Shown: piece by piece, positions 38,365-47,025 of the stretch
How positions within the stretch are numbered: the stretch's first letter is position 1
Layout of the letters: the number at the start of each line of letters is the position of its first letter
DNA from: Limnoperna fortunei
Taxonomy: Eukaryota; Mollusca; Bivalvia; Mytilida; Modiolidae
Assembly (NCBI GenBank): GCA_944474755.1
Contig: OX104122.1
Location: forward strand, 22,221,714-22,285,713
Direction: 5' to 3'
DNA: 64,000 nucleotides
Program-made: the position numbers and the translations under genes
The notes under the pieces: generated by a model
Seen by the model: the letters and a program-made list of their open reading frames with translations, nothing else
What the model was told of the DNA's origin: nothing
Databases searched by the model: none

Positions 38365-38415
38365 ATCGCTTCTCGGCCTTTTGGCTAAGATCAAAGTGTA
38401 GTATCTGTTCTTATC
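38365..38415 (+). pseudogene. U2: U2 copy 30, 5' fragment (nt 1-51) cut by element 1
   Basis: Keeps promoter, stem I and GTAGTA, then stops at ...TTATC where element 1 begins. The break falls in the 5' strand of stem IIa. The fragment reads straight into the retrotransposon in the sense direction and contains no ATG, so it could serve as leader for element 1. Confidence 0.97.
38401..38415 (+). repeat. target-site duplication of element 1, left copy
   Basis: GTATCTGTTCTTATC, U2 nt 37-51, repeated at 43531-43545. An extra A on the left could belong to either the duplication or the A-rich tail. Confidence 0.93.
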
Positions 38416-38423
38416 TTTGTAAA

Positions 38424-39344
38424 ATGGAAGCGTATGATGTTAATACCATCAGTAGAACTTTAAAGATGAGGTTTCAGGGACCTAGGAGGACTTTAACCAG
38501 AGGATCGGTTATCGAAGAAATAAGGAACATGGTGGACGTAAAGAAGATAGAAGCCATCTACAAATGCAATGACGGCCCGGATTGGTATGTGACGTTTGAG
38601 AACAAAGACGTGGTGGACCTTTTGGGCACTGGTGTGGTTCGCCAGGGATCGGAAGGGATGAAGGTCACCATGGACCGTATTGACAAGAGAAGGATAAAAC
38701 TTAGGGTGCACTGGTTTCCAGTGCACATGAAGATAGAGCTGATTGACTCGTTTTTTCATTCCTATGGAGAACGGATATGTTCTCAATATGAGACAACCAC
38801 ATATGAGAACATTAAAATGAAGACGGGAACAATTAGCGTTGAAATGGACTCAACGCAACAACAATTTGACAGTATACCGTACCGTGCTACAATATATGGA
38901 CGGAGAGTTTTAATTACAGTACTGGGAAGACCGCCTGTGTGCCTGAAGTGCAATGAAATCGGCCATTTTAGGTCGAATTGTCCAAAGACACAACCGAGAT
39001 CATATGCTGCAGTGGTGGCGACAGAGGAGAGTAATGGGCCCCGCGCAAGACAGGCGCGCGAGGGGGCAAAGAATGAAGAGAATATGGGCCCCGCGCAAGA
39101 CAAGCGCGCAAGGGGGCAGGAGGAAAAGGAAGGAGTAAAAGGTGCCTCCCCGCAAGACAAGCGCGGCAGGAGGGCTGACAGTGGGGACGAGGAAGGAGCA
39201 AAGATGAAAAAGAAGAAGAGTAATGACTCGGTGGAATGTGTGGAAATGAGGGATGACGAGGAAGAAGATATGAAACCATTGATTCTTCCTATTCTTGTTA
39301 CAGCACCGCCGAATAAGGAAGACGATCCGGTAGTGTGTAGTTAA
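38424..39344 (+). CDS. element 1 ORF1 protein, RNA-binding with CCHC knuckle
   Basis: 306 aa. Likely a nucleic-acid-binding chaperone coating the element RNA, as ORF1 proteins of L1/Tx1-type elements do. Residues about 42-125 look like an RRM-type fold (WYVTFENKD..., RIKLRVHWFPVHMKIELIDSFF). A CCHC knuckle CLKCNEIGHFRSNC is at 173-186, preceded by LGRPPV. The C-terminal third is charged and low-complexity, with three related GPAQDKRARG-like blocks (about 205, 222, 241) and a KKKK stretch at 262-265. I choose ATG 38424, 9 bp into the element: it has A at -3 and G at +4, and places the knuckle at exactly the same residue number as in element 2. The frame stays open upstream into U2 and spacer, but that part is host sequence. 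Its base composition is much less AT-rich than ORF2. Confidence 0.88.
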   Translation: MEAYDVNTISRTLKMRFQGPRRTLTRGSVIEEIRNMVDVKKIEAIYKCNDGPDWYVTFENKDVVDLLGTGVVRQGSEGMKVTMDRIDKRRIKLRVHWFPVHMKIELIDSFFHSYGERICSQYETTTYENIKMKTGTISVEMDSTQQQFDSIPYRATIYGRRVLITVLGRPPVCLKCNEIGHFRSNCPKTQPRSYAAVVATEESNGPRARQAREGAKNEENMGPAQDKRARGQEEKEGVKGASPQDKRGRRADSGDEEGAKMKKKKSNDSVECVEMRDDEEEDMKPLILPILVTAPPNKEDDPVVCS

Positions 39345-39369
39345 TTTGTTATATATTTACGGAAACGAA

Positions 39370-39855
39370 ATGGACTGCCTAATGGACTTTGAAAGTGTAC
39401 TAATCCCCCTTGATACGATTGCCATTATGATAACGGACACTTCAACCGTAAGGTGTATGTTATTTATATTATTTATTTTAAATACTTGTGTGTTTATTTA
39501 TTGTCTAACTGTCGATTTATTAACTTTACTTTTGTATGTAGTTTGTATGTTGAGTATTTATGTAAAGCGTCCGTGCGTTTCTATAAAAGTAACTTTTTAT
39601 TCTTTATTAAAGTTAAAATCATGCAGTGAATATGTACTCATTCTCTTCTTTTCTATTAGTCGCTCGTTTTATTCTTATATTATAACGTCGCTATTGTTTG
39701 TTCTTTTGTTAGAGCACTTTAATTCGTTTAGAAAGTTCTACATGAGTGATTACGATTTACCTGTAATTAATAAGTTACCTTTAATTTACACTATACTGGT
39801 ATATACATTTATTTATGTTCTGTTTTCTAGTGTAAATAAACATGATCTTTCCTGA
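39370..39855 (+). CDS. element 1 hydrophobic mini-ORF between ORF1 and ORF2
   Basis: 161 codons from ATG 39370, 25 nt after ORF1, overlapping the ORF2 start by 14 nt. I do not recognise it. It begins MDCLMDF; element 2 has MDYLSDF at the same place. The rest is hydrophobic, with several possible membrane segments (about residues 28-65 and 88-118, and one near 145-155). Against it: the strand is T-rich, and T-rich codons encode hydrophobic residues automatically. For it: an unusually long open frame in AT-rich DNA and a counterpart in element 2. It may be an untranslated spacer, a translation-coupling ORF, or a real third protein. Confidence 0.4.
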   Translation: MDCLMDFESVLIPLDTIAIMITDTSTVRCMLFILFILNTCVFIYCLTVDLLTLLLYVVCMLSIYVKRPCVSIKVTFYSLLKLKSCSEYVLILFFSISRSFYSYIITSLLFVLLLEHFNSFRKFYMSDYDLPVINKLPLIYTILVYTFIYVLFSSVNKHDLS

Positions 39856-42800
39856 AAAAGAAAATAATATTAACGTAGGAACATTAAATATTAATGGCTT
39901 ATTAGATTTTAAATGTCAGTATACTTTAAAAAATTTTTGTTTAAAACATAATTTGCACATTTTATTTTTACAAGAAACACATGTATCAAATTCAAAACTC
40001 AGTAAAGATTTAGATTCATATTTTGATATGTATAAATGTTTTTGGAATTTTGGTTCAAATTATAGTAGAGGTACGGCAATTTTCATTTCATTTTCTTTAG
40101 ATTTTATTGTGACAAAATATTATAGGGATTTAGATGGACGGTTTCAATATATAGATGTAAAAATTGACAATATACCTTATAGATTAATTAATATTTATGC
40201 ACCAAATGATAGTTCTGAAAGAAAAAAGTATTTTGATTATATTTATCCTTTTATTATGAATCAACATTGTAAAATTTTTGGTGGTGATTTTAACTGTATT
40301 ATTGATAGCAAAAAAGATAAAATTGGGGGTAATCCAGATAGAGGTTTAGACGGGTCAAATGAATTGAAAACTATTGTGCTAGATTTTAACCTTTTTGATG
40401 TGTATAGAACTTTAAATCCTGTCCAGGTAAATGTTACCTGGCGAAGTTCAAATATTTCTTGTCGATTAGATAGACTGTATTTCTCGTGCGATTTAAAACC
40501 TTATGTTAAACGTTGTGTAAATTTACCTTTTTCTTTTTCGGATCATGATTGTGTTGTTGTATCGTTTATAAATAATACTGAGGTAAAAAAAGGGAATGGT
40601 TATTGGAAATTAAATAGTTCAATTTTAAATGATAAAGTATTTTGTACCAAGTTTAGAGAATGGTTTAGTGAATTTAGTAATGGTTTAGATATATGTATTA
40701 ATATTTGGGATCATTTTAAAGATAATATAAGAGAATTTTGTATTAATTATTGTAAAAAGAAAAATAAAGTTAAGTATAGAGTTATTAAAGAATTAGAAAA
40801 TAGATATTTTAAATTATGTCATTTAGAAAATAAAAATCCAGGTAATTATAATGAACAGATTGTTGAATTGAAAAGTCAGATTAAACAGTTTTATTTAGAT
40901 GATTATAAAGGTGCACAAATACGTAGTAAAGCCAAATGTTTAGATAATGCAGAAAATGTTAGTAAATATTTTTTCCAGAAAGAAGTGAAAAAGGGTAAAA
41001 AGAAAACTATTGTAGAAATTAGAAATCATAATGTTGTTTATAATAAAACTAGTGATATCATTAATCAATTTGAAAATTTTTATACTGAATTGTTTAAAGA
41101 AGAAGAAATAGATGAAGGTATTTGTGAATTTTTTCTAAATGATTTACCTGTATTAGATGAAAATGATAAAAATATTTGTGAATTACCTATAACTGTAGAA
41201 GAAATTATTAGCTCTTTGAAATCAATGGAAAATAATAAATCACCTGGTCCCGACGGTTTAACTAAAGAATTTTATGTAACATTTATTGATATATTTGCAC
41301 CTATGTTGTTAAATTTGTATTATGATATTTTTAGTGAAAATTCTTTATCTGATACTCAAAAATTAAGTTATATTACTCTTATTTGTAAAGATCCTAATAA
41401 GCATTATGATGTTAAGTGTTATCGACCTATTAGTTTGATGAATTATGATGTAAAGATTTTAAGTAAATTAATTTGTAATAGAATGAGTCTTGTATGTGAT
41501 AATATTATTGGTATAGATCAAACTTGCGCTGTTGGGGGGAGGAGTATATTAGATAATGCACATTTACTTAGAAATGTTGTAGATTATGTTAACCAAAAAA
41601 ATTTACCATGTAGTTTTATATCATTAGATCAAGAAAAAGCATTTGATAGAGTTAATCATAAATTTTTGTTTAAAGTTTTAGAACGATTTAATTTTGGACC
41701 TTCTTTAATAAAATGGATAAAAATATTGTATTATGATTTAAAATCTTGTATTATTGTTAATAATTTTATATCAAATCCTGTAAATATAACTCGTTCTGTT
41801 AAGCAAGGTTGTAGCTTATCTCCTTTATTGTATGTATTATGTTTAGAACCTTTTATTAGAAAAGTGTGTTTAGATAGTGAAATTAAAGGTGTACAGTTAC
41901 CCGGTTGTAAAATAGAATGTAAAGTGTCAGCTTTTGCAGATGACAGTACAGGTATTTTAACTACTGATAAGAGTATTGAAAAGTTTTTGTATTTAATTAA
42001 TTTATTTGGTAAAGGGTCAGGATCAAAGTTAAATATTAATAAAACTAAAGGGTTGTGGTTAGGTGCTTGGAAGTATCGTAAAGAAAATCATAGATTTGGT
42101 ATTGATTTTGTTGATGTTTTAAAAATAGTAGGTATTAAGTTTGGAAATAATTTAACTCAAGATGACATTTGGAATGACATTTTTGTAAAATTTGAAAAAG
42201 TATTAAATAGTTGGAAATGTAGACGTTTATCTTTATTAGAAAAAGTGATCATTTGTAACATATTTGCTTGTTCTAAATTATGGTATGTAGGAAGTATTTT
42301 ACGCATGTCTAAATTTTATATTAAGAAGTTTCAACGTTGTATGTTTAGTTTTATTTGGAATAGTAAAGTAGAACCTTTGAGTAGAAAAACTGTGTATTTA
42401 GATAAATCATCTGGGGGTTTAAATGTAGTTGATTTAGAATGTAAGTTGACAGCTTTACGCTTGAAACACCTTAGTGATATTATTAACAATAGACAGGTAA
42501 AATTTGTTAAATTTTCTATCTATTGGATTGGTTTTACGTTACGATATTATAATGTGTTATTTAGTTCGTTGATTATTCCTCATAGTGAACTCGTTTCACC
42601 ATTTTATACTGAATGTATTAAATTATTTACAGAATTTAAGCTTATAAGTGAAGATAATGATTTAAAAGGAATGACTACAAAGGTTTTATATTGTTTATTA
42701 ATTGATAATAGAAAACATGTGCCAAAAATAGTCGAAAAAAATCCTGAAGTAGATTTCAAACCAGTTTTTATAAATGTATTTAATAAATTTATTGATAGCT

Positions 42801-43312
42801 TTTCTCGTGATGTCATGTTTAAGATAGTGCATAATATTTTACCAACAAATAATCTTATGTTTAATTATAATGTATACAAATATAATAAATGTACTTTTTG
42901 TGTTCGAGAAGTGGAGACAACTAAACATTTGTTTTTTGAATGTAAATATATTTCCAACTTATTGTGTTTAATAAAAGATTGGATCTTTTCTTTGTCTGAA
43001 GGTAGTTTGTCATTACAGTTTTGTCATGTACTTTTTAGAAATATTAATGTTATTGATAAAAATCGTAGAAATATTGTTCTTCTTTTAATTGCATTATATT
43101 GTAAAACAGTTTGGCTTGAAAGAAATATAAAGAAATTTGATAAAAAACATGTGTTACAAAATGATATTTATATATTTTTCTTACAACAATTGAAATTAAG
43201 AATTTTAGCAGATTTCGAAAGATTTGAATTAATTAAATTTGAGGATATTTGGTGTTGTACAGATCTTTTTTGTAAAGTTATTAATGAAAAATTAGTGATT
43301 ACTTTTTTCTGA
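39842..43312 (+). CDS. element 1 ORF2: AP-like endonuclease / reverse transcriptase
   Basis: 1156 aa, the enzyme that nicks U2 DNA and reverse-transcribes element RNA onto the nick. The N-terminal endonuclease-exonuclease-phosphatase domain (about 10-240) has TLNIN (14-17), QETH with E45, YAPN (119-122), GGDFN (147-151), W200, RLDR (208-211) and SDH (233-235). The reverse transcriptase (about 460-720) has KSPGPDG, YRPISL, SLDQEKAFDR with D596, KQGCSLSPLLY, and the active-site FADD (698-701; F instead of the usual Y, which many elements tolerate). The C-terminal zinc motif C-X2-C-X8-H-X4-C is at about 1017-1034, like the zf-RVT domain of L1/Tx1-type ORF2. No stop or frameshift and all visible catalytic residues present. 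Very AT-rich codon use. The start overlaps the mini-ORF end, suggesting reinitiation or coupling. Confidence 0.95.
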   Translation: MIFPEKENNINVGTLNINGLLDFKCQYTLKNFCLKHNLHILFLQETHVSNSKLSKDLDSYFDMYKCFWNFGSNYSRGTAIFISFSLDFIVTKYYRDLDGRFQYIDVKIDNIPYRLINIYAPNDSSERKKYFDYIYPFIMNQHCKIFGGDFNCIIDSKKDKIGGNPDRGLDGSNELKTIVLDFNLFDVYRTLNPVQVNVTWRSSNISCRLDRLYFSCDLKPYVKRCVNLPFSFSDHDCVVVSFINNTEVKKGNGYWKLNSSILNDKVFCTKFREWFSEFSNGLDICINIWDHFKDNIREFCINYCKKKNKVKYRVIKELENRYFKLCHLENKNPGNYNEQIVELKSQIKQFYLDDYKGAQIRSKAKCLDNAENVSKYFFQKEVKKGKKKTIVEIRNHNVVYNKTSDIINQFENFYTELFKEEEIDEGICEFFLNDLPVLDENDKNICELPITVEEIISSLKSMENNKSPGPDGLTKEFYVTFIDIFAPMLLNLYYDIFSENSLSDTQKLSYITLICKDPNKHYDVKCYRPISLMNYDVKILSKLICNRMSLVCDNIIGIDQTCAVGGRSILDNAHLLRNVVDYVNQKNLPCSFISLDQEKAFDRVNHKFLFKVLERFNFGPSLIKWIKILYYDLKSCIIVNNFISNPVNITRSVKQGCSLSPLLYVLCLEPFIRKVCLDSEIKGVQLPGCKIECKVSAFADDSTGILTTDKSIEKFLYLINLFGKGSGSKLNINKTKGLWLGAWKYRKENHRFGIDFVDVLKIVGIKFGNNLTQDDIWNDIFVKFEKVLNSWKCRRLSLLEKVIICNIFACSKLWYVGSILRMSKFYIKKFQRCMFSFIWNSKVEPLSRKTVYLDKSSGGLNVVDLECKLTALRLKHLSDIINNRQVKFVKFSIYWIGFTLRYYNVLFSSLIIPHSELVSPFYTECIKLFTEFKLISEDNDLKGMTTKVLYCLLIDNRKHVPKIVEKNPEVDFKPVFINVFNKFIDSFSRDVMFKIVHNILPTNNLMFNYNVYKYNKCTFCVREVETTKHLFFECKYISNLLCLIKDWIFSLSEGSLSLQFCHVLFRNINVIDKNRRNIVLLLIALYCKTVWLERNIKKFDKKHVLQNDIYIFFLQQLKLRILADFERFELIKFEDIWCCTDLFCKVINEKLVITFF

Positions 43313-43530
43313 ATTTATTTTGTAATTTATTATGATATTTTGTGCAATGCACTTGTATGACAGGTACAATGTAGGTCATTTATTTTTTCACCGTTTACCT
43401 TTGATACATTAATATTATAATTGTTATTTCATGCTAATGTTGTACAATGTCTTATCTGTGATATATTTATTTTAGTTGAATTGTACAATGTAGTATGATA
43501 TCTTGTTAATAAATTGTATGAAATATAAAA
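43313..43530 (+). other. element 1 3' untranslated region
   Basis: 218 bp. GTACAATGT occurs three times (43364, 43442 and 43483), a possible ORF2 recognition feature or degenerate tandem. AATAAA at 43508-43513 precedes the end by 17 nt. The tail is AAATATAAAA rather than pure poly(A). Confidence 0.8.
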
Positions 43531-43685
43531 GTATCTGTTCTTATCAGCTTAATATCTGATACGTGCCCCATGTGGGTACTTCGATATTAAACTGATTTTT
43601 GCAACTAGGTGAGAAGTTAGGTGCTTGCACCGCTCTTGCCACGAGTTGGCCTGGTATTGCAGTACCTCCAGGATCGGCTCACTCC
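43531..43685 (+). pseudogene. U2: U2 copy 30, 3' fragment (nt 37-191)
   Basis: Starts with the repeated GTATCTGTTCTTATC and contains stems II-IV and the Sm site but lacks promoter and 5' end. Non-functional as U2. Confidence 0.97.
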
Positions 43686-44285
43686 CCTCTCGGGGAGAAA
43701 TAATTCAAATGAAAATTAAGTGTCCCCGCTCGCCCTGTCTATTATACCAGTGTGTCGATTGTTTTAATGAGATAAATAAATTATTTAATTGCAATAAACC
43801 AGTTCATTGCCATTGCTATTCACGTATTATCTACACAATACATGTACATGTATATATTATTAGGAAGAGTAACAACGAAGAATTAAATTGAAGAATTTAT
43901 TTATAACATGTAAATTGGTTAAATGTCGGATTTCGGTAACTAACTAAAAATTATCGCAAGTTACATGCGACGTTTTGTTTTTGGCTAAAGGGCGATGACC
44001 ATTACTGTGTACGAACGAGATCGTATTGAAAACGTATAACATACGTTGTCGCAATTCCACCACTTAGTGCTTAATTCAATGGCGAGTCTTACATGTCTGT
44101 TCCATTTCCTGAACTGCATTCAATTGCCAGAATTGATCAACTACTGTATTATAACGTTTCAAATGTTTCCGGAAGCAGGTGTTCAATGTTTTCCGTCAAT
44201 GTTTGCAAATATTGGTCTATTTGGTACACCTCAACCATTGTAAAAATAGAAAATGAACACTTGTCGGACTTGCCAGTTTTTTGGT

Positions 44286-44476
44286 ATCGCTTCTCGGCCT
44301 TTTGGCTAAGATCAAAGTGTAGTATCTGTTCTTATCAGCTTAATATCTGATACGTGCCCCATGTGGGTACTTCGATATTAAACTGATTTTTGCAACTAGG
44401 TGAGAAGTTAGGTGCTTGCACCGCTCTTGCCACGAGTTGGCCTGGTATTGCAGTACCTCCAGGATCGGCTCACTCC
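44286..44476 (+). ncRNA. U2: U2 snRNA, copy 31
   Basis: Complete gene between the two retrotransposons; same as copy 1 by eye. Confidence 0.97.
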
Positions 44477-45076
44477 CCTCTCGGGGAGAAATAATTCAAA
44501 TGAAAATTAAGTGTCCCCGCTCGCCCTGTCTATTATACCAGTGTGTCGATTGTTTTAATGAGATAAATAAATTATTTAATTGCAATAAACCAGTTCATTG
44601 CCATTGCTATTCACGTATTATCTACACAATACATGTACATGTATATATTATTAGGAAGAGTAACAACGAAGAATTAAATTGAAGAATTTATTTATAACAT
44701 GTAAATTGGTTAAATGTCGGATTTCGGTAACTAACTAAAAATTATCGCAAGTTACATGCGACGTTTTGTTTTTGGCTAAAGGGCGATGACCATTACTGTG
44801 TACGAACGAGATCGTATTGAAAACGTATAACATACGTTGTCGCAATTCCACCACTTAGTGCTTAATTCAATGGCGAGTCTTACATGTCTGTTCCATTTCC
44901 TGAACTGCATTCAATTGCCAGAATTGATCAACTACTGTATTATAACGTTTCAAATGTTTCCGGAAGCAGGTGTTCAATGTTTTCCGTCAATGTTTGCAAA
45001 TATTGGTCTATTTGGTACACCTCAACCATTGTAAAAATAGAAAATGAACACTTGTCGGACTTGCCAGTTTTTTGGT

Positions 45077-45267
45077 ATCGCTTCTCGGCCTTTTGGCTAA
45101 GATCAAAGTGTAGTATCTGTTCTTATCAGCTTAATATCTGATACGTGCCCCATGTGGGTACTTCGATATTAAACTGATTTTTGCAACTAGGTGAGAAGTT
45201 AGGTGCTTGCACCGCTCTTGCCACGAGTTGGCCTGGTATTGCAGTACCTCCAGGATCGGCTCACTCC
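45077..45267 (+). ncRNA. U2: U2 snRNA, copy 32
   Basis: Complete gene; same as copy 1 by eye. Confidence 0.97.
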
Positions 45268-45867
45268 CCTCTCGGGGAGAAATAATTCAAATGAAAATTA
45301 AGTGTCCCCGCTCGCCCTGTCTATTATACCAGTGTGTCGATTGTTTTAATGAGATAAATAAATTATTTAATTGCAATAAACCAGTTCATTGCCATTGCTA
45401 TTCACGTATTATCTACACAATACATGTACATGTATATATTATTAGGAAGAGTAACAACGAAGAATTAAATTGAAGAATTTATTTATAACATGTAAATTGG
45501 TTAAATGTCGGATTTCGGTAACTAACTAAAAATTATCGCAAGTTACATGCGACGTTTTGTTTTTGGCTAAAGGGCGATGACCATTACTGTGTACGAACGA
45601 GATCGTATTGAAAACGTATAACATACGTTGTCGCAATTCCACCACTTAGTGCTTAATTCAATGGCGAGTCTTACATGTCTGTTCCATTTCCTGAACTGCA
45701 TTCAATTGCCAGAATTGATCAACTACTGTATTATAACGTTTCAAATGTTTCCGGAAGCAGGTGTTCAATGTTTTCCGTCAATGTTTGCAAATATTGGTCT
45801 ATTTGGTACACCTCAACCATTGTAAAAATAGAAAATGAACACTTGTCGGACTTGCCAGTTTTTTGGT

Positions 45868-45912
45868 ATCGCTTCTCGGCCTTTTGGCTAAGATCAAAGT
45901 GTAGTATCTGTT
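45868..45912 (+). pseudogene. U2: U2 copy 33, 5' fragment (nt 1-45) cut by element 2
   Basis: Ends at ...GTATCTGTT. Six bases shorter than the fragment left by element 1, so the second-strand break differed. Confidence 0.97.
45904..45912 (+). repeat. target-site duplication of element 2, left copy
   Basis: GTATCTGTT, U2 nt 37-45, repeated at 51266-51274 (10 bp if the ambiguous A is included). Confidence 0.9.
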
Positions 45913-45937
45913 GTTAAGAAGAAAAGCTAAGAAGAAT

Positions 45938-45951
45938 ATCCCTTCGGGGAT
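45938..45951 (+). promoter_or_regulatory. UUCG-tetraloop hairpin in element 2 leader
   Basis: ATCCC-TTCG-GGGAT, a 5-bp stem closed by C(UUCG)G, an exceptionally stable RNA loop. It lies 13 nt before the ORF1 ATG. Could affect translation or protein binding; no counterpart in the 8-bp leader of element 1. Confidence 0.6.
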
Positions 45952-45964
45952 TTAGGACGTGGTA

Positions 45965-46990
45965 ATGGACGGAGACGTATTAAGAAGATCTGTGAAGGTT
46001 TTTGTTAGTGGAGCGTTGAGGAGGAGTGCCACCAGGGAAATGGTTCTGATGCGGCTGGCTTCCTTTTTAGAAGTGAAGGGCTCAATTGTGTCGCTGTGGA
46101 GAACAGAGCCAAGTGGACCATGGTTTGTCACTTGTAGGGACCGGGACTCGACAGAAAAGTTGACCATGAAAGGTACATTAGAGGACGATCAACTGACACT
46201 GACGTTCACTCCTTGTGACAACAGAAGAATAAGTGTTCGCATACACTGGTTGCCCTTGTGGCTAGAAAGCGAGGAAATTGGCCATTTCCTGCAGCGCTTT
46301 GGTAGAGTTTTCAGAATTACCGAGGAGACGCAGTACAGTCCCAGCGTAAAAGAAAGTTGTGGAACTGGCGTTCGTAGAGTTGAAATGGAGATACGAGAGG
46401 GAGTTCAGTATGATATCCCTTATCGAGCTCGAATAGCTAATCGTCAGTGTCTTCTTACCATCGCAGGGAGACCACCGCTCTGTTTAAAGTGTGGAGATGT
46501 GGGGCATGTTAGAGTTCATTGCACTAAAGAGAGACCTCAGAATTATGCTGCGGCAGTCCAGAGGAGTCGACCTTCAGATGATCAGGCTGAAATCTCAGTA
46601 CCATCACAAGATATGGGGGTCTCAACGATATCAGAGACCCCTGTTTTGACTGGAGATGTTAATGAGTCCGAGGTATCGATAGAAGTCGAAGCCGTCGTTA
46701 ATGAAACATCCAATAACTCGCAAGACATGCGTGGAGCTGTTCAGGAAGTGGACGAGGAAGAAAGTATGACGGAAGAAAGTGGTGATGAAACCAAAAAGAA
46801 TAAGACCAAGAGGTTATGGGAGCAGCTTAAGGAAAAAAGGAAGAAGAAGAAGATGAAAAAGATGGCTAATAACCTTAAAGAGATGTTGAGTACAGATAAC
46901 GACATGATGAAGTCGCTAATGTCTCCATCGAGTCAGAATGTTGTCGATCCCAGTATAGTTGCACTGGAGAGACTTAGAGACGGTACTTAG
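45965..46990 (+). CDS. element 2 ORF1 protein, RNA-binding with CCHC knuckle
   Basis: 341 aa. Same role and layout as element 1 ORF1: an RRM-like region (about 45-120: WFVTCRDRD, RISVRIHWLPLWLESEEIGHFL) followed by AGRPPL and the CCHC knuckle CLKCGDVGHVRVHC at 173-186. The acidic/Ser-rich C-terminal half (about 205-265) then turns strongly basic (KEKRKKKKMKKM, about 296-307). ATG 45965 is the first ATG after U2; an in-frame GTG 6 nt earlier is not needed. The knuckle position, identical to element 1, supports this start. Codon use is balanced, in contrast to the AT-rich ORF2 that follows. Confidence 0.9.
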   Translation: MDGDVLRRSVKVFVSGALRRSATREMVLMRLASFLEVKGSIVSLWRTEPSGPWFVTCRDRDSTEKLTMKGTLEDDQLTLTFTPCDNRRISVRIHWLPLWLESEEIGHFLQRFGRVFRITEETQYSPSVKESCGTGVRRVEMEIREGVQYDIPYRARIANRQCLLTIAGRPPLCLKCGDVGHVRVHCTKERPQNYAAAVQRSRPSDDQAEISVPSQDMGVSTISETPVLTGDVNESEVSIEVEAVVNETSNNSQDMRGAVQEVDEEESMTEESGDETKKNKTKRLWEQLKEKRKKKKMKKMANNLKEMLSTDNDMMKSLMSPSSQNVVDPSIVALERLRDGT

Positions 46991-47025
46991 TTGTAGTATT
47001 GTTTTGTCGGTTTTATAAATACAAA

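Larger units (their letters stand above)
14942..38415 (+). repeat. U2 snRNA tandem array, block A (791-bp units, A-type spacer)
   Basis: Homology to the unit starts at about 14942 inside the spacer, roughly 117 bp after where a U2 gene would end, and continues to the element 1 insertion. U2 genes start every 791 bp from 15425 to 38365: 29 complete genes plus one cut by element 1. One unit is 792 bp because of an extra T in the run ending at 35988. The spacer contains no second RNA gene that I recognise. Private differences from the common unit seen by eye: GG to TT at 28800-28801, T to G at 32772, C to A at 35765, A to C at 36212, T to A at 36955. Confidence 0.97.
38416..43530 (+). mobile_element. 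element 1: U2-targeted non-LTR retrotransposon (Tx1/L1-like), intact
   Basis: 5115 bp inserted in sense orientation in U2 copy 30 with a 15-bp target-site duplication. Order: 8-bp leader, ORF1 (CCHC), hydrophobic mini-ORF, ORF2 (AP-type endonuclease, reverse transcriptase, zinc motif), 218-bp 3' region with AATAAA at 43508-43513 and a short AAATATAAAA end. All frames are open, so it may be competent for target-primed reverse transcription. The architecture fits the Tx1 clade of the L1 group, in which a U2-targeting family has been described; I recall the name Keno, from memory. It is not the RLE-bearing Utopia type, because an N-terminal APE domain is present. Confidence 0.93.
43531..45912 (+). 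repeat. U2 array block B between the two elements (A-type spacer)
   Basis: 2382 bp: three 791-bp units plus the 9 bp of re-duplicated target. It holds two complete U2 genes flanked by two half genes. Spacers are of the block A type at all five diagnostic positions. Confidence 0.97.

Noticed and set aside
38172..38423. 84-codon N-terminal extension of element 1 ORF1
   Set aside because: It is U2 and spacer sequence that happens to be in frame. The homologous element 2 protein starts without it and the CCHC positions then agree.
38493..39279. Minus-strand frames across element 1 ORF1
   Set aside because: Antisense shadows of a real coding frame with arginine- and proline-rich, domain-free products.
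42604..42816. 70-codon minus-strand frame within element 1 ORF2
   Set aside because: Shadow of ORF2.
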